In this document: positions 52,078-61,935 of the stretch, piece by piece
How positions within the stretch are numbered: position 1 is the stretch's first letter
How the letters are laid out: each line of letters opens with the position of its first letter
Source: an uncultured Bacteroidales bacterium
GTDB lineage: Bacteria; Bacteroidota; Bacteroidia; Bacteroidales; Muribaculaceae
DNA: 64,000 bases
Reading direction: 5' to 3'
NCBI GenBank assembly: GCA_947175575.1
Contig: CAMWNG010000001.1
Location: 1-64,000 of the forward strand
The notes under the pieces: generated by a model
Databases searched by the model: none
Told to the model about the DNA's origin: nothing
The model's input: only the letters and a program-made list of their open reading frames with translations
Position numbers and translations under genes: made by a program

Positions 52078-52113
52078 TTTGCAAATTTAGTGATAATTCC
52101 GTAAATTTGCATA
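52078..52113. promoter_or_regulatory. Overlapping divergent promoters for M23 gene and alaS
   Basis: Palindrome GCAAATTTA-N12-TAAATTTGC supplies a -7 (TAAATTTG) on each strand; + strand -33 TTTG at 52078-52081 with 20-bp spacer. Confidence 0.75.
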
Positions 52114-52161
52114 CCATTTTAGATAATAAATAACTCAAAATATTCAAAGAATTACGGTAAC

Positions 52162-54798
52162 ATGCTTACAGCAAAGGAAATACGTAAATCTTATAAAGAT
52201 TTCTTCGAATCCAAAGGCCACCATATAGTGCCGTCGGCCCCGATGGTTGTCAAAGACGACCCCACTCTGATGTTCACCAATGCCGGTATGAATCAGTTCA
52301 AGGATATCATACTTGGCAATAAGGCTGCGAAATATCAGCGTGTGGCCGACTCTCAGAAATGTCTGCGTGTGAGTGGTAAGCATAATGACCTCGAAGAAGT
52401 AGGACATGATACATATCATCATACAATGTTCGAGATGCTCGGCAACTGGTCGTTCGGTGATTATTTCAAGAAAGAAGCCATCGACTGGGCGTGGGAATAT
52501 CTTGTGGATGTTCTCAAACTGAATCCCGACCGTCTGTATGCCACGGTGTTCGAAGGATCACCCGCCGAGGGACTCGGACGCGATGACGAAGCCGCTGAAA
52601 TCTGGGCCCGGCATCTTCCGCTTTCTCACATAATCAACGGAAATAAGCATGATAATTTCTGGGAAATGGGTGATACAGGCCCTTGCGGTCCCTGCTCGGA
52701 AATTCACATCGACCTTCGTCCCGATGAGGAACGTGCGAAAGTTTCCGGAGCCGAAATGGTCAATAAAGACCATCCACAGGTAATAGAGATATGGAATCTT
52801 GTGTTCATGCAGTATCAGAGAATGGCCGATGGTTCGCTTCAGCCCCTGCCTGCGAAAGTTATCGACACCGGTATGGGTTTCGAGCGCCTTTGTATGGCTC
52901 TTCAAGGGAAGACCTCAAACTATGACACCGATGTCTTCACACCGCTTATTTCCAAGATAGCCGAACTCAGCGGCATGGAGTATGGCAAAGACCATTCTGT
53001 CGATGTCGCCATGCGTGTTATCGCCGATCATGTACGCACTATCGCATTCTCGATTGCTGACTCTCAGCTCCCGTCGAATGCAAAGGCAGGTTATGTCATA
53101 CGACGAATCCTACGCCGTGCCGTGCGTTATGCCTATACCTTCCTTAAGCGGAAACAGGCATTTATGTATCAGCTTGTTGATACGCTAATAGAATCCATGG
53201 GTGAGGCCTATCCTGAACTTCCGGCACAGCGTGAGCTCATCATGAAAGTAATCAAGGAAGAAGAGGATTCTTTCCTCAAGACTCTTGAAAACGGCATACG
53301 AATGCTTGATGATTCGATTCGCGAGGCACGCGAAAAAGGAAATACGCAGATCTCAGGTAAAGAGGCTTTCACGTTGTATGACACGTACGGATTCCCTCTG
53401 GATCTTACGGAGCTAATCCTCAAGGAAAACGGTATGACTCTTGACCACGCGGAATTCGACGCTGAAATGGCCGCTCAGAAACAGCGCGCCCGCAGTGCGG
53501 CCGCGGTTGAGGCCACAGACTGGGTGTTTGTCAACGAGGGCGAACAAGCTTTCGTGGGTTACGATACATTGACGACAGATACACACATTCTGCGTTACCG
53601 TAAGGTTAAACAGAAAAATCAGGAATTTTATCAGATTGTACTTGCTGAAACTCCATTTTATGCAGAAATGGGCGGACAGGTTGGCGACCGCGGCACTCTG
53701 ACCGACAAAGCTATCGGTGAGTCGATCGAAATATATGATACCAAACGTGAAAACGGCATGGGTGTGCATCTGGTAAAGAAGATGCCTTCGAATCCCGAAG
53801 CCGAATTTACCGCTGCTGTCGATGCAGACACACGCGCTGCCATATCGGCCAATCACACTGCCACACATCTGCTCCATCAGGCTCTTCGTGAAGTCCTTGG
53901 CGAACATGTCGAGCAGAAAGGGTCGCTGGTAACTCCTCATTCGCTCCGTTTCGATTTCTCCCACTTCCAGAAAGTGACACCGGAGGAACTCCGTAAGGTC
54001 GAACGTCTCGCCAACCGTCGTGTGCGTCAGGCCATCGCGCGTGACGAACGTCGTGAACTCCCCATCGCACAGGCTAAACAGATGGGTGCTATGGCACTGT
54101 TTGGCGAAAAATACGGTGATGAAGTACGTGTGATCAAATATGACGGTTCGGTGGAGCTCTGCGGTGGAACACATGTGGAGAATACCGGTAATATCGGTAT
54201 GATCAAGATTCTCACTGAAAGTTCTATCGCTGCCGGTATCCGACGTATCGAGGCTATCACCGGAGCCGAGGTCGAGAATGCCCTTGATCGTCTTACTGAT
54301 GATCTGCATTCGCTGGGCGCGATGTTCAATAACGCCCCGGATGTAGTTGCTGCCGTGCGCAAGAGCCTTGATGAAAACGCTTCGCTCCGTAAAGAGGTTG
54401 AGGACGCGTTCAATGAACGTGCGGCCACTCTCACACAGGAGGTCCTCCGTACTGCCATTGAAGTAAACGGTGTAAAGGTCGCTTCACTGCGCGGTGTGCG
54501 CCTGCCTGAGATGGCCAAGAGCGTAGCATTCGGAGTGCGGGCATCTTCGCCTGAGAACACAGCGTTTATTGCCGCGACTGTTGATCCTGCCGGTAAACCG
54601 TTGCTTACTGTTATGCTTACCGAGGATCTTGTCAAGGGCGGATTGAATGCATCCGCTATCGTCAGAGCTGCAGCCAAGAATATTAAAGGAGGCGGTGGTG
54701 GACAGCCAGGTTTCGCTCAGGCAGGCGGTAAGGACAATGCTGGAATTGACTCGGCCTATAACGCCATGTTGGACCAATTATCATCTTCTGAAAAATGA
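52162..54798 (+). CDS. alaS: Alanyl-tRNA synthetase
   Basis: [68 protein letters not shown]. Confidence 0.97.
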   Translation: MLTAKEIRKSYKDFFESKGHHIVPSAPMVVKDDPTLMFTNAGMNQFKDIILGNKAAKYQRVADSQKCLRVSGKHNDLEEVGHDTYHHTMFEMLGNWSFGDYFKKEAIDWAWEYLVDVLKLNPDRLYATVFEGSPAEGLGRDDEAAEIWARHLPLSHIINGNKHDNFWEMGDTGPCGPCSEIHIDLRPDEERAKVSGAEMVNKDHPQVIEIWNLVFMQYQRMADGSLQPLPAKVIDTGMGFERLCMALQGKTSNYDTDVFTPLISKIAELSGMEYGKDHSVDVAMRVIADHVRTIAFSIADSQLPSNAKAGYVIRRILRRAVRYAYTFLKRKQAFMYQLVDTLIESMGEAYPELPAQRELIMKVIKEEEDSFLKTLENGIRMLDDSIREAREKGNTQISGKEAFTLYDTYGFPLDLTELILKENGMTLDHAEFDAEMAAQKQRARSAAAVEATDWVFVNEGEQAFVGYDTLTTDTHILRYRKVKQKNQEFYQIVLAETPFYAEMGGQVGDRGTLTDKAIGESIEIYDTKRENGMGVHLVKKMPSNPEAEFTAAVDADTRAAISANHTATHLLHQALREVLGEHVEQKGSLVTPHSLRFDFSHFQKVTPEELRKVERLANRRVRQAIARDERRELPIAQAKQMGAMALFGEKYGDEVRVIKYDGSVELCGGTHVENTGNIGMIKILTESSIAAGIRRIEAITGAEVENALDRLTDDLHSLGAMFNNAPDVVAAVRKSLDENASLRKEVEDAFNERAATLTQEVLRTAIEVNGVKVASLRGVRLPEMAKSVAFGVRASSPENTAFIAATVDPAGKPLLTVMLTEDLVKGGLNASAIVRAAAKNIKGGGGGQPGFAQAGGKDNAGIDSAYNAMLDQLSSSEK

Positions 54799-55625
54799 AT
54801 ATCCGTTCGTCATTGACCGTTGCGCTCATCCTTCAGGCTCTCACGTGTCTGAAGGCCGCAAAGGTTGAAACCATAAGCATCGAATCACCCTATCTCGGCT
54901 CGCCCGAGAGCGTTACGGTAATTACACCCGACATATCCGGAGAATCAAGGGCTTATCCGACGGTGTATCTGTTGAACGGCTACGGTGGAGACCATACTTC
55001 GTGGCTGAAAATCCGGCCCGATCTGCCTGAAATGGCCGATGAGATGGGGCTGGTTCTTGTAATGCCTGATGGACGCGACAGCTGGTACTGGGATTCGCCG
55101 GTGAATCCGGAGATGCAGATGGAGTCATTCTTTGTCAATACCCTTGTCCCATATATTGATAGTAATTATCCAACGTCAGCAACCGCGGATCAACGTGCCA
55201 TATCAGGCTTGAGCATGGGAGGGCAGGGTGCCATGTTTCTTTCAATGCGGCATCCTGACATCTGGGCTAACGCAGGCTCCACGAGCGGCGGCCTTGACAT
55301 ACGTCCCTTCAGTCAGAAATGGAAAATGAAAGAAAGCCTTGGCGACATTTCTGTTAATCCCGAGGCATGGGAGTCGCATACACCTGTAAATCTGATTAAG
55401 GACGTCGTCCCCGGCACTATAAACATAATTTTCGATTGCGGTGCCGACGATTTCTTCGCCGGAGTGAACGAAGCCTTCCATAAGGCTCTTGTTGAGAAAG
55501 GGATAGATCACGACTACATCCAGCGGCCCGGTAACCATTCCATGACCTACTGGAACAACTCGATTCCTTATCAACTCCATTATTTTACTACAAAATTCTC
55601 TCCCCAAACTCCTCCGGCCAAATGA
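54795..55625 (+). CDS. Secreted esterase (esterase D/alpha-beta hydrolase)
   Basis: Signal peptide; [39 protein letters not shown]. Confidence 0.9.
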   Translation: MNIRSSLTVALILQALTCLKAAKVETISIESPYLGSPESVTVITPDISGESRAYPTVYLLNGYGGDHTSWLKIRPDLPEMADEMGLVLVMPDGRDSWYWDSPVNPEMQMESFFVNTLVPYIDSNYPTSATADQRAISGLSMGGQGAMFLSMRHPDIWANAGSTSGGLDIRPFSQKWKMKESLGDISVNPEAWESHTPVNLIKDVVPGTINIIFDCGADDFFAGVNEAFHKALVEKGIDHDYIQRPGNHSMTYWNNSIPYQLHYFTTKFSPQTPPAK

Positions 55626-56734
55626 TTCTGGAGTCGCTAAATGCAACCAACTTTAAGAATATAGGCGAGTGTTCATTGGAATTCTCGCCTAAAATTAATT
55701 GTCTCTTAGGCAATAATGGCATGGGAAAAAGCAACTTGCTGGATGCGATATTCTATCTGTCGTTTACAAAAAGCTTTACCCGGGTTCCGGATTCCATGCT
55801 CATACGTCGGGGGGAGACATTCGGCATCCTTACCGGAAAATTTGAACGGCATGGATTCGATGAACTTATCAACGTCGGATTCAGACAAGGAGCCCGCAAG
55901 AGTTTCAAGCGCGGAGGCAAAGAATACAAACGCATAAGCACACATATAGGCTTATTTCCTACCGTGATGGTGGCTCCGGCGGATCAGGCTCTCGTCACCG
56001 ACGGAGCCGAGGAACGCCGCAGATTCATCGATATGATTATATCGCAGGCTGATGCGCAATATCTCGATGCACTGATGAGATATAATCAATGTCTTGAACA
56101 GCGTAACAGGTTGCTGCGTGACGGCTCTACGGATGAATTCCTTTATGAATCCCTCGAGGGTATGATGGACGCTGACGCGAGGCTTATAGAGTCTCGCAGA
56201 GCCTCATATCTGGCAGAGCTGGAAAGTGATTTCTCGGAATATTACCGGCAGATTGCAGGCAATGACGAGGCCGTCGGAATTGAATATATACGCAATACGG
56301 CAGCATATTCTTCCCCGGCCAAGGCATGGGCTGATGTGCGTGGGCGTGACACATTGTTAAAGTTCACTTCCAAAGGTCCGCATCGCGATGATATATCATT
56401 CAGCGTCTGCGGGCTGCCAGCGCGTCAGACGGCCTCTCAAGGGCAGACAAAAACCCTTACGATAGCGTTGCGTCTGGCTCAATATGCTTTTTTGAAGCGT
56501 ATAACAGGCCATGCGCCGCTGTTGCTGCTTGACGATATATTCGATAAGCTTGATGCAGAGCGTGTAGCCAGAATCATGGAAATTGTAAGCCGGGATGATT
56601 TCGGTCAGATTTTCATTACGGACACCAACCGCAAGCATCTCGATGAAATTCTCAGACATACTGGCCCCGACTACCGTATGTGGCATGTCGACCGGGGCAT
56701 GTTCACCCCATTGACCGCCGATGAAACGATCTGA
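55622..56734 (+). CDS. recF: DNA replication and repair protein RecF
   Basis: LESLNATNFKNIGECSLEFSPKINCLLGNNGMGKSNLLDAIFYLSF, SQGQTKTLTIALRLAQY, PLLLLDDIFDKLDAER. Confidence 0.95.
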   Translation: MILESLNATNFKNIGECSLEFSPKINCLLGNNGMGKSNLLDAIFYLSFTKSFTRVPDSMLIRRGETFGILTGKFERHGFDELINVGFRQGARKSFKRGGKEYKRISTHIGLFPTVMVAPADQALVTDGAEERRRFIDMIISQADAQYLDALMRYNQCLEQRNRLLRDGSTDEFLYESLEGMMDADARLIESRRASYLAELESDFSEYYRQIAGNDEAVGIEYIRNTAAYSSPAKAWADVRGRDTLLKFTSKGPHRDDISFSVCGLPARQTASQGQTKTLTIALRLAQYAFLKRITGHAPLLLLDDIFDKLDAERVARIMEIVSRDDFGQIFITDTNRKHLDEILRHTGPDYRMWHVDRGMFTPLTADETI

Positions 56735-57011
56735 ACCCGAACTTGTGGGCGATCTGCTCAGGATGATGGTGGAAAGCGAAGGTAACGGTGAGATTTATCT
56801 GCGTGAAAAAGCTTCGTTTTTGTGGAGTGAAGTGGTGGGCCCGTCAATCACAAGAATGACACTGAAGCGATTTATGAGCGGGAATGACCTGCATGTGTTC
56901 ATCACGTCAGGGCCGGTTAAAAGTGAACTTGCATTCATGGTTAACGGTATTGCTGAGCGAATCAATCTCGCGCTTGGTAAAAAGGTGATTCATCGTATAA
57001 TAATTCATTAA
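56721..57011 (+). CDS. DUF721 (DciA-like) protein
   Basis: Small protein overlapping recF; WSEVVGPSITRMTLKRFMSGNDLHVFITSGPVKSELAFM. Confidence 0.8.
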   Translation: MKRSEPELVGDLLRMMVESEGNGEIYLREKASFLWSEVVGPSITRMTLKRFMSGNDLHVFITSGPVKSELAFMVNGIAERINLALGKKVIHRIIIH

Positions 57012-57026
57012 TAGATTAATAGTATA

Positions 57027-57482
57027 ATGTCAAGTCAAAAGGTTCCGGAAGCGGAAAATCCTTTCCGTCATAAAATTGAGGTCCAGCTTCGTTTCAATGA
57101 TGTGGATATCTTTGGCCATGTGAATAATTCGGTATATCTGCAATTTTTTGATCTTGGTAAATTGCGTTATTTCGAAACTGTTCTTGGAGCTGATTTCCAG
57201 AAATCAGGTCTGGCAGTAGTGGTTGCCAATATCAATTGTGATTTTTTTAGTCCGGCCTTTATGAATGAGGCTCTCGCAGTGCTGACTCAATGCGAACGGA
57301 TCGGTGAAAAGAGCATGATTCTTCATCAGCGTATAATCAATTTAGAGACGGATGAAGTTAAATGTGTTGCTCGAACCGTAATGGTAGGTTTTGACCCGGC
57401 AACACTTAAATCAGCCGCTATTCCGGATGTTTTGACGAGTCAATTCGAGCATTTTGAAAACAGAAAAATGACAAAATCATGA
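57027..57482 (+). CDS. Acyl-CoA thioesterase (4HBT/YbgC-like)
   Basis: VQLRFNDVDIFGHVNNSVYLQFFDLGKLRYFE. Confidence 0.88.
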   Translation: MSSQKVPEAENPFRHKIEVQLRFNDVDIFGHVNNSVYLQFFDLGKLRYFETVLGADFQKSGLAVVVANINCDFFSPAFMNEALAVLTQCERIGEKSMILHQRIINLETDEVKCVARTVMVGFDPATLKSAAIPDVLTSQFEHFENRKMTKS

Positions 57483-57790
57483 TTACGCAGGTTCTCACGG
57501 AATATCATCTGTTAGGTCTTGTCCTGGGACTGTGCACTTTTTTGATAATAGGACTGTTCCATCCCATAGTTATCAAAGCCGAATATTATTATGGAGTAGG
57601 GTGCTGGTGGGCTTTCGCTGTCGGCGGTACAATTCTTTGCGCGCTCGCAGTAGCGATCGCAGACCCATTCTGGTCTACCGTTGCGGGAGTGACGGGATTT
57701 TCCTGCTACTGGTCGATTCTTGAAGTTTTCGAGCAATGCGAACGTGTGCGTAAAGGGTGGTTTCCGGCAAATCCTAAAAGGAAGAAATAA
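57479..57790 (+). CDS. DUF4491-like small membrane protein
   Basis: LVLGLCTFLIIGLFHPIVIKAEYYYGVGCWWAFAVGG ... GFSCYWSILEVFEQ. Confidence 0.75.
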   Translation: MITQVLTEYHLLGLVLGLCTFLIIGLFHPIVIKAEYYYGVGCWWAFAVGGTILCALAVAIADPFWSTVAGVTGFSCYWSILEVFEQCERVRKGWFPANPKRKK

Positions 57791-57796
57791 GGCCGT

Positions 57797-57850
57797 ACGA
57801 ATAAAAGAAACCCCGCAACGCTTACTCGTTGCGGGATTTCTTTTATTCGT
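57797..57850. terminator. Bidirectional terminator
   Basis: ACGAATAAAAGAAACCCCGCAACG-N6-CGTTGCGGGATTTCTTTTATTCGT, 24-bp stem, one mismatch. Confidence 0.9.
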
Positions 57851-57883
57851 AATGATTCGGAGTATGGATTATGTTATAGTGGG

Positions 57884-58555
57884 TCAAAAGTCATATCCCA
57901 GACCGAGTGAAAGCTGTGATCGGCGGAAATTCATAGGATGAAACACATTAATATGGTCGTTCATTCCCATTTTGGATAGTCCGACAGTATAGTCGGCCTG
58001 AATATGCCAGTGTCGCGCGATGTTGAGCGCCACGCCTGCATTCCATCCGATTTCCATACCGGAATTAAGAAGATCGCGATCGATATGTTCATTTCCGGAA
58101 TTACGTATGATGTCATAGACCTCTTTATATTTGAAATTGAAGAATAGCTGTGGTCCTGTAAAAACGCTGATCTGCCATTTTGGACCATTTATGAAGCAAA
58201 AACCTATATCCATAGGCATGCGGATGCCTATATTATTCATGTTTCCCTCAATGCTGCGGCTGTAATGATATTTAGGCTCGTTTATTTCACCGTTAAAGAT
58301 GGTCTTGTCATAGTTGAACAAAAGTGCCGGAGTGAAGTACCAGCGTTGTTTGAATGGAAATGTATATGACATACCGATTGCACCACCTGAGCCCCATTTT
58401 ACAATGTCCGTGTAATTAGTGGTACGATTGAGATCGTAAGCGACGCGGATGCCGATGTGGCCGGAATCTTTCTTTTTATGCCTTCCGGCAGCCGATACCG
58501 GTAGCGAGATCAGAAGCATAAGTGCGAATAGCAAGATTGGACTGACGTGTTTCAT
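57884..58555 (-). CDS. Outer-membrane beta-barrel (porin/PorT-like) protein
   Basis: Signal peptide; alternating beta-strand pattern ending QLSLGLGYDF. Confidence 0.75.
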   Translation of the reverse strand: MKHVSPILLFALMLLISLPVSAAGRHKKKDSGHIGIRVAYDLNRTTNYTDIVKWGSGGAIGMSYTFPFKQRWYFTPALLFNYDKTIFNGEINEPKYHYSRSIEGNMNNIGIRMPMDIGFCFINGPKWQISVFTGPQLFFNFKYKEVYDIIRNSGNEHIDRDLLNSGMEIGWNAGVALNIARHWHIQADYTVGLSKMGMNDHINVFHPMNFRRSQLSLGLGYDF

Positions 58556-58624
58556 TGGATAATAGTTTGGTTACGGATACAAAGATAATAAAATAATCTC
58601 ATTTATGCATAATCCCTTCAGCAA

Positions 58625-59149
58625 TTAATCCTGAGGCGTAAATGTCTCGTAACTATTGTCGGAGTAGAACACCATTATGCTCTTTATTTTTTTTTCGGTT
58701 GCCGGATGCGGAACAGCCCCTTCGAAGACTTTGGTCATTACTTTTGATGCAATTTCATGGGCGGCACGATCAATATTTACCGATTGAATGTCGTTTTCTC
58801 CGGATTGAGATTTTTCCTGAACAGGAAAATTTACGATTTCATCAGAAGTAAGTACTTCATCAACAGGCGAATAATCTGATAATTCCTGCGTTTTTTGACC
58901 TTGTGAACCCTCTGAGATTTCAAAATTTGAATCAAGCCTCATATCCCCTTCGCCAAACAGCAGCCATGAGACGTTTAGTTCGGGGAAGGCAATGTGTAAT
59001 TTCGAAATTAATTCGTCACTGAGCCTTTTGTTGCGTCCGTTAAGAAATTGAGACAGAGTAGGGCGTGCGATTTCTGCTTTGTCCGCAAATTGGGAATTTG
59101 TTAATCCCGTACTATCTTTAAATGCCATGAGGCGCGAGACAATGTCCAT
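58625..59149 (-). CDS. XRE-family helix-turn-helix regulator
   Basis: TGLTNSQFADKAEIARPTLSQFLNGRNKRLSDELISKL. Confidence 0.88.
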   Translation of the reverse strand: MDIVSRLMAFKDSTGLTNSQFADKAEIARPTLSQFLNGRNKRLSDELISKLHIAFPELNVSWLLFGEGDMRLDSNFEISEGSQGQKTQELSDYSPVDEVLTSDEIVNFPVQEKSQSGENDIQSVNIDRAAHEIASKVMTKVFEGAVPHPATEKKIKSIMVFYSDNSYETFTPQD

Positions 59150-59200
59150 ATGGTAAAATTGAGTTCAAAATGACTAAAATAAGGGTAAAATATCATGGTG

Positions 59201-59232
59201 CAAATGTAAAAATAATAATTGACATTTGCAAA
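59201..59232 (-). promoter_or_regulatory. Promoter of the XRE gene (-33 TTTG, 20 bp, -7 TACATTTG)
   Basis: Minus strand TTTGCAAATGTCAATTATTATTTTTACATTTG. Confidence 0.75.
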
Positions 59233-60093
59233 TTTATGGATTTAAAAATGCAATTAACAAATTTGAAATATAATTTACAAACGCATGCTGTGCATAATTT
59301 GCAATTCTAAACGGCATTTATACAAGTTGAACTAAAGATTTAAGTTTTATGTATAACAAGCGGTCAATCACCATGTTACGACGATGTTACAATTCAATTG
59401 CAGATGTAGGTGTTCGCATGGGCTAACTTAACGTATGCTTTAGATATCGCGGGTAATAGGTATGAGAATCAACCGATTACGAGGTGTGTGAATAATTGTT
59501 AAACATAATATTTTGACGTTGTAAATATATTCAGACTTCATTTCATATGATACTTAATAGTATATTTGAATTAGTTAATAGCTTGGGCGTTGTTAACAAA
59601 TATACAAATCTGGGATTACTAAAGCTCTCGTTTGTAATTGTAAATTTGGAATTGTAACGAATTGCGTGTAAGATGTGGTTTACAAATATAACTTATGCTT
59701 TCTAAAACAGAGCTACACTTGTAGAACATCATATAGCGAGAATAGTTGTGAGATATCCCTGTGATTTTTTTGTGAGCTTCAAAGCCGAAAGTTCGCTGCT
59801 TCTCACTAAATACAGCCGGATCTTAAATTACTCGGATAAATGACATGTCGTTTTATTATTGTATGAAGCCGGTCTCTCTACAATCTAATTATATATTGAT
59901 TTCATATTCGATTATTACATTCAGGAAAGTTATATTTTTCAAGAATCATCAGTTTTGATATGCGGAAATATTTGTTTGATAATTATTATTATGTTAAATT
60001 GATTTGTGAAAAAGTGCCCTACTTTATGTCCAATACAAATTTTGAAAAAGCGTCTATTAATGAAAAAATCCCGGGGGTGGAATTTAAAAATAC

Positions 60094-60450
60094 TTATCTG
60101 CGGAGTGACATCCAAAATCTAACGGTCAGAGTGTCGTTACCGTGCATATGGGATGTTGATGGATAAACTATGTGCTTTCCGCAGAATTTGGCCGCGGCAT
60201 GTTCGAGCCGGCAGCCTTTAGAATTTTGGAATCCGTCACCAAAAAACACACCGTCGATGTCATCGGAGAGTAAGGCTTCGATGTCACGACCCATATAGTA
60301 TGCGTAGGAATGGTCAGATTCCGGACAGACGTCAAAAGGCGTGATGCACTTATGGCCGTGCTGCTCCAGCTTCGCCTTGATTGCATCGGCATGATTCCTC
60401 GCATCCTGAATAGGTCGGCCGGTGATGGGAATGGATATGTAGAGTTTCAT
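60094..60450 (-). CDS. DUF4406 (nucleoside deoxyribosyltransferase-like) protein
   Basis: MKLYISIPITGRPIQDARNHADAIKAKLEQHGHKCITPFDV ... DIDGVFFGDGFQNSKGCRLEHAAAKFCGKHIVY. Confidence 0.85.
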   Translation of the reverse strand: MKLYISIPITGRPIQDARNHADAIKAKLEQHGHKCITPFDVCPESDHSYAYYMGRDIEALLSDDIDGVFFGDGFQNSKGCRLEHAAAKFCGKHIVYPSTSHMHGNDTLTVRFWMSLRR

Positions 60451-60489
60451 AAGAATCTTAACATTTTGATTTGATTATAATATGTAAAA

Positions 60490-60521
60490 TTTGTTTGGTT
60501 TATTAAAAATATGTAATTTTG
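60490..60521 (+). promoter_or_regulatory. Promoter with no associated convincing ORF (-33 TTTG, 20 bp, -7 TAATTTTG)
   Basis: TTTG 60490-60493; TAATTTTG 60514-60521; exactly 20-bp spacer. Confidence 0.6.
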
Positions 60522-60526
60522 CATAA

Positions 60527-60655
60527 TGAAAGCGGTTATATCCGTGGAATGTAATGTGTTTCCGATCTTCAAGAGTGCGCTTATTGAAGCGGTCGTTACG
60601 TTTCGGCAACCTCACGCTGGATTGGTATTCCATGTAGGGAGGTTGCCTTTCTATT
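60527..60655 (+). ncRNA. Candidate small RNA, about 125-130 nt
   Basis: Starts about 5 nt after a canonical -7 and ends in GGCAACCTC-N25-GAGGTTGCC + TTTCTATTTT; internal stem GTAATG/CGTTAC enclosing CTTCAA/TTGAAG. Confidence 0.4.
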
Positions 60656-60851
60656 TTAGTCTATCAGTAACGGTATATAGGAAATGTCGTTTTGTTCCTT
60701 TAGATCCATTATTATCCTGTGCAATCCCAAAATACACGCCACGTCCTTGACTGTCCTGATACCTGAAAAACTTTGTCTTACCATCGCTACGCGTTTTATA
60801 TAATTCGTGTGATGTTGGGGACATAAGTTGATTGTGCCAGAATCTTATCAA
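60651..60851 (-). CDS. Small ORF (C-terminal part of a disrupted gene or separate small protein)
   Basis: MSPTSHELYKTRSDGKTKFFRYQDSQGRGVYFGIAQDNNGSKGTKRHFLYTVTDRLK has protein-like composition and overlaps the 3' end of the 60796 ORF in another frame. Confidence 0.4.
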   Translation of the reverse strand: MIRFWHNQLMSPTSHELYKTRSDGKTKFFRYQDSQGRGVYFGIAQDNNGSKGTKRHFLYTVTDRLK

Positions 60852-61149
60852 TATTTATCATTGAATTTCGACTGAAATATTTACCACTCAACATCAACAT
60901 GGTATCATTGGCAACATATTCAATACCACTTCCGGGAAACGTAACATGTAATATTTCCCCATCTGCAAACAAATCTACAGACTTATCCTTGAGATTGGCT
61001 TTCATTTCCTTGATCACCTCTTTCTTAGTCTGCTGAATAACCTCTTGTCGTTCTCGAGGCAACTCCCCATATTCATGACGTACACCATCTATGCTATATA
61101 TGCTATTAGACCATTTTGAGGCTCTATTATCTCCAGCGTACTTAGCCAT
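60796..61149 (-). CDS. Hypothetical protein, downstream partner of the DUF4417 gene
   Basis: 117 aa; GGAG ribosome-binding-like sequence and ATG 18 bp after the DUF4417 stop. Confidence 0.6.
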   Translation of the reverse strand: MAKYAGDNRASKWSNSIYSIDGVRHEYGELPRERQEVIQQTKKEVIKEMKANLKDKSVDLFADGEILHVTFPGSGIEYVANDTMLMLSGKYFSRNSMINIDKILAQSTYVPNITRII

Positions 61150-61169
61150 TGTTAATCTACTCCTGACAA

Positions 61170-61769
61170 TTATTGCGTTGGTCTACTTGGTAAGATCAGT
61201 CCCCGTTGTCTGCAAAACGATTTACACGATTCCCCGCCCCCATAAACAATCATATTTGGCGTTTCTATTCCGGAAATCTCTTTCGCGATTTGCCATTCAG
61301 CCTCTAAATGGCACAACTCTCCATCATGTCCACGAGTCGCAAATGCGTTGTATCCATTCGGCACGCCAAGTTTATTCAATTCCCGAAACTTCGGTGCCAC
61401 GTTCAGATCCACCCACACACGAATACCACATTCCTGAAGCCAACGAGCTATCCAACGCTTTTTATAAAGGAGTTGGAGTCCATAAGCGATAGGGGTTGTC
61501 TGGAACAGAGAAAAATTAGGCTCTACCACTTCACGACAACCGCTCTAAACCAAGCGCTCTGGCCGTTGCCAGATATTAGTGAACCTGTAGTCATCGACAT
61601 AAAAGTGATAGGTGGCTATACCTTTCCGAGCGCGAGGCCTAATCCCCCAGCCATCAAAAGGAAGGAGGAGTCCGTTGCGTGGTTGTAACTCCGACAATAA
61701 ATTCGGGATCTCAAGATCATTGTCACTTGGATATATTCTGTCTTCTGCGACCATATCTGATGATGTCAT
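61170..61769 (-). pseudogene. DUF4417-like gene interrupted by an in-frame TAG
   Basis: ORFs 61769-61545 and 61529-61170 are in the same frame: IWQRPERLV-*-SGCREVVEPNFSLFQTTPIAYGLQLLYKKRWIARWLQECGIRVWVDLNVAPKF; the only interruption is TAG at 61545-61547. Confidence 0.75.
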
Positions 61770-61770
61770 A

Positions 61771-61791
61771 TTGCGTAATGATGTTACGCAA
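61771..61791. promoter_or_regulatory. Operator-like inverted repeat upstream of the DUF4417 gene
   Basis: TTGCGTAA-TGATG-TTACGCAA, overlapping a minus-strand -7-like TATTTTTG (61789-61796). Confidence 0.5.
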
Positions 61792-61935
61792 AAATACGAA
61801 CTTCATTATCCCGTACATTCAATTCTGCTCAAAAACGAATTTTATCCTCAAATACTAACAGGAACGTAGTTAACTGTTTTTCAGCTAACTATACCAATAT
61901 TTCCTCTGACTTAACATAAAATCGAGTTTAATGCT

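Noticed and set aside
53413-54309. 298-aa ORF antisense to alaS
   Set aside because: Shadow ORF within a highly conserved tRNA synthetase.
59960-60166. 68-aa ORF in the AT-rich gap
   Set aside because: Its 3' end overlaps the DUF4406 C-terminus antisense, with no clear ribosome-binding context or recognisable motif.
60526-60750. 74-aa ORF starting at the predicted sRNA start
   Set aside because: Would be leaderless and would read through the terminator hairpin into an antisense overlap; sRNA interpretation preferred.
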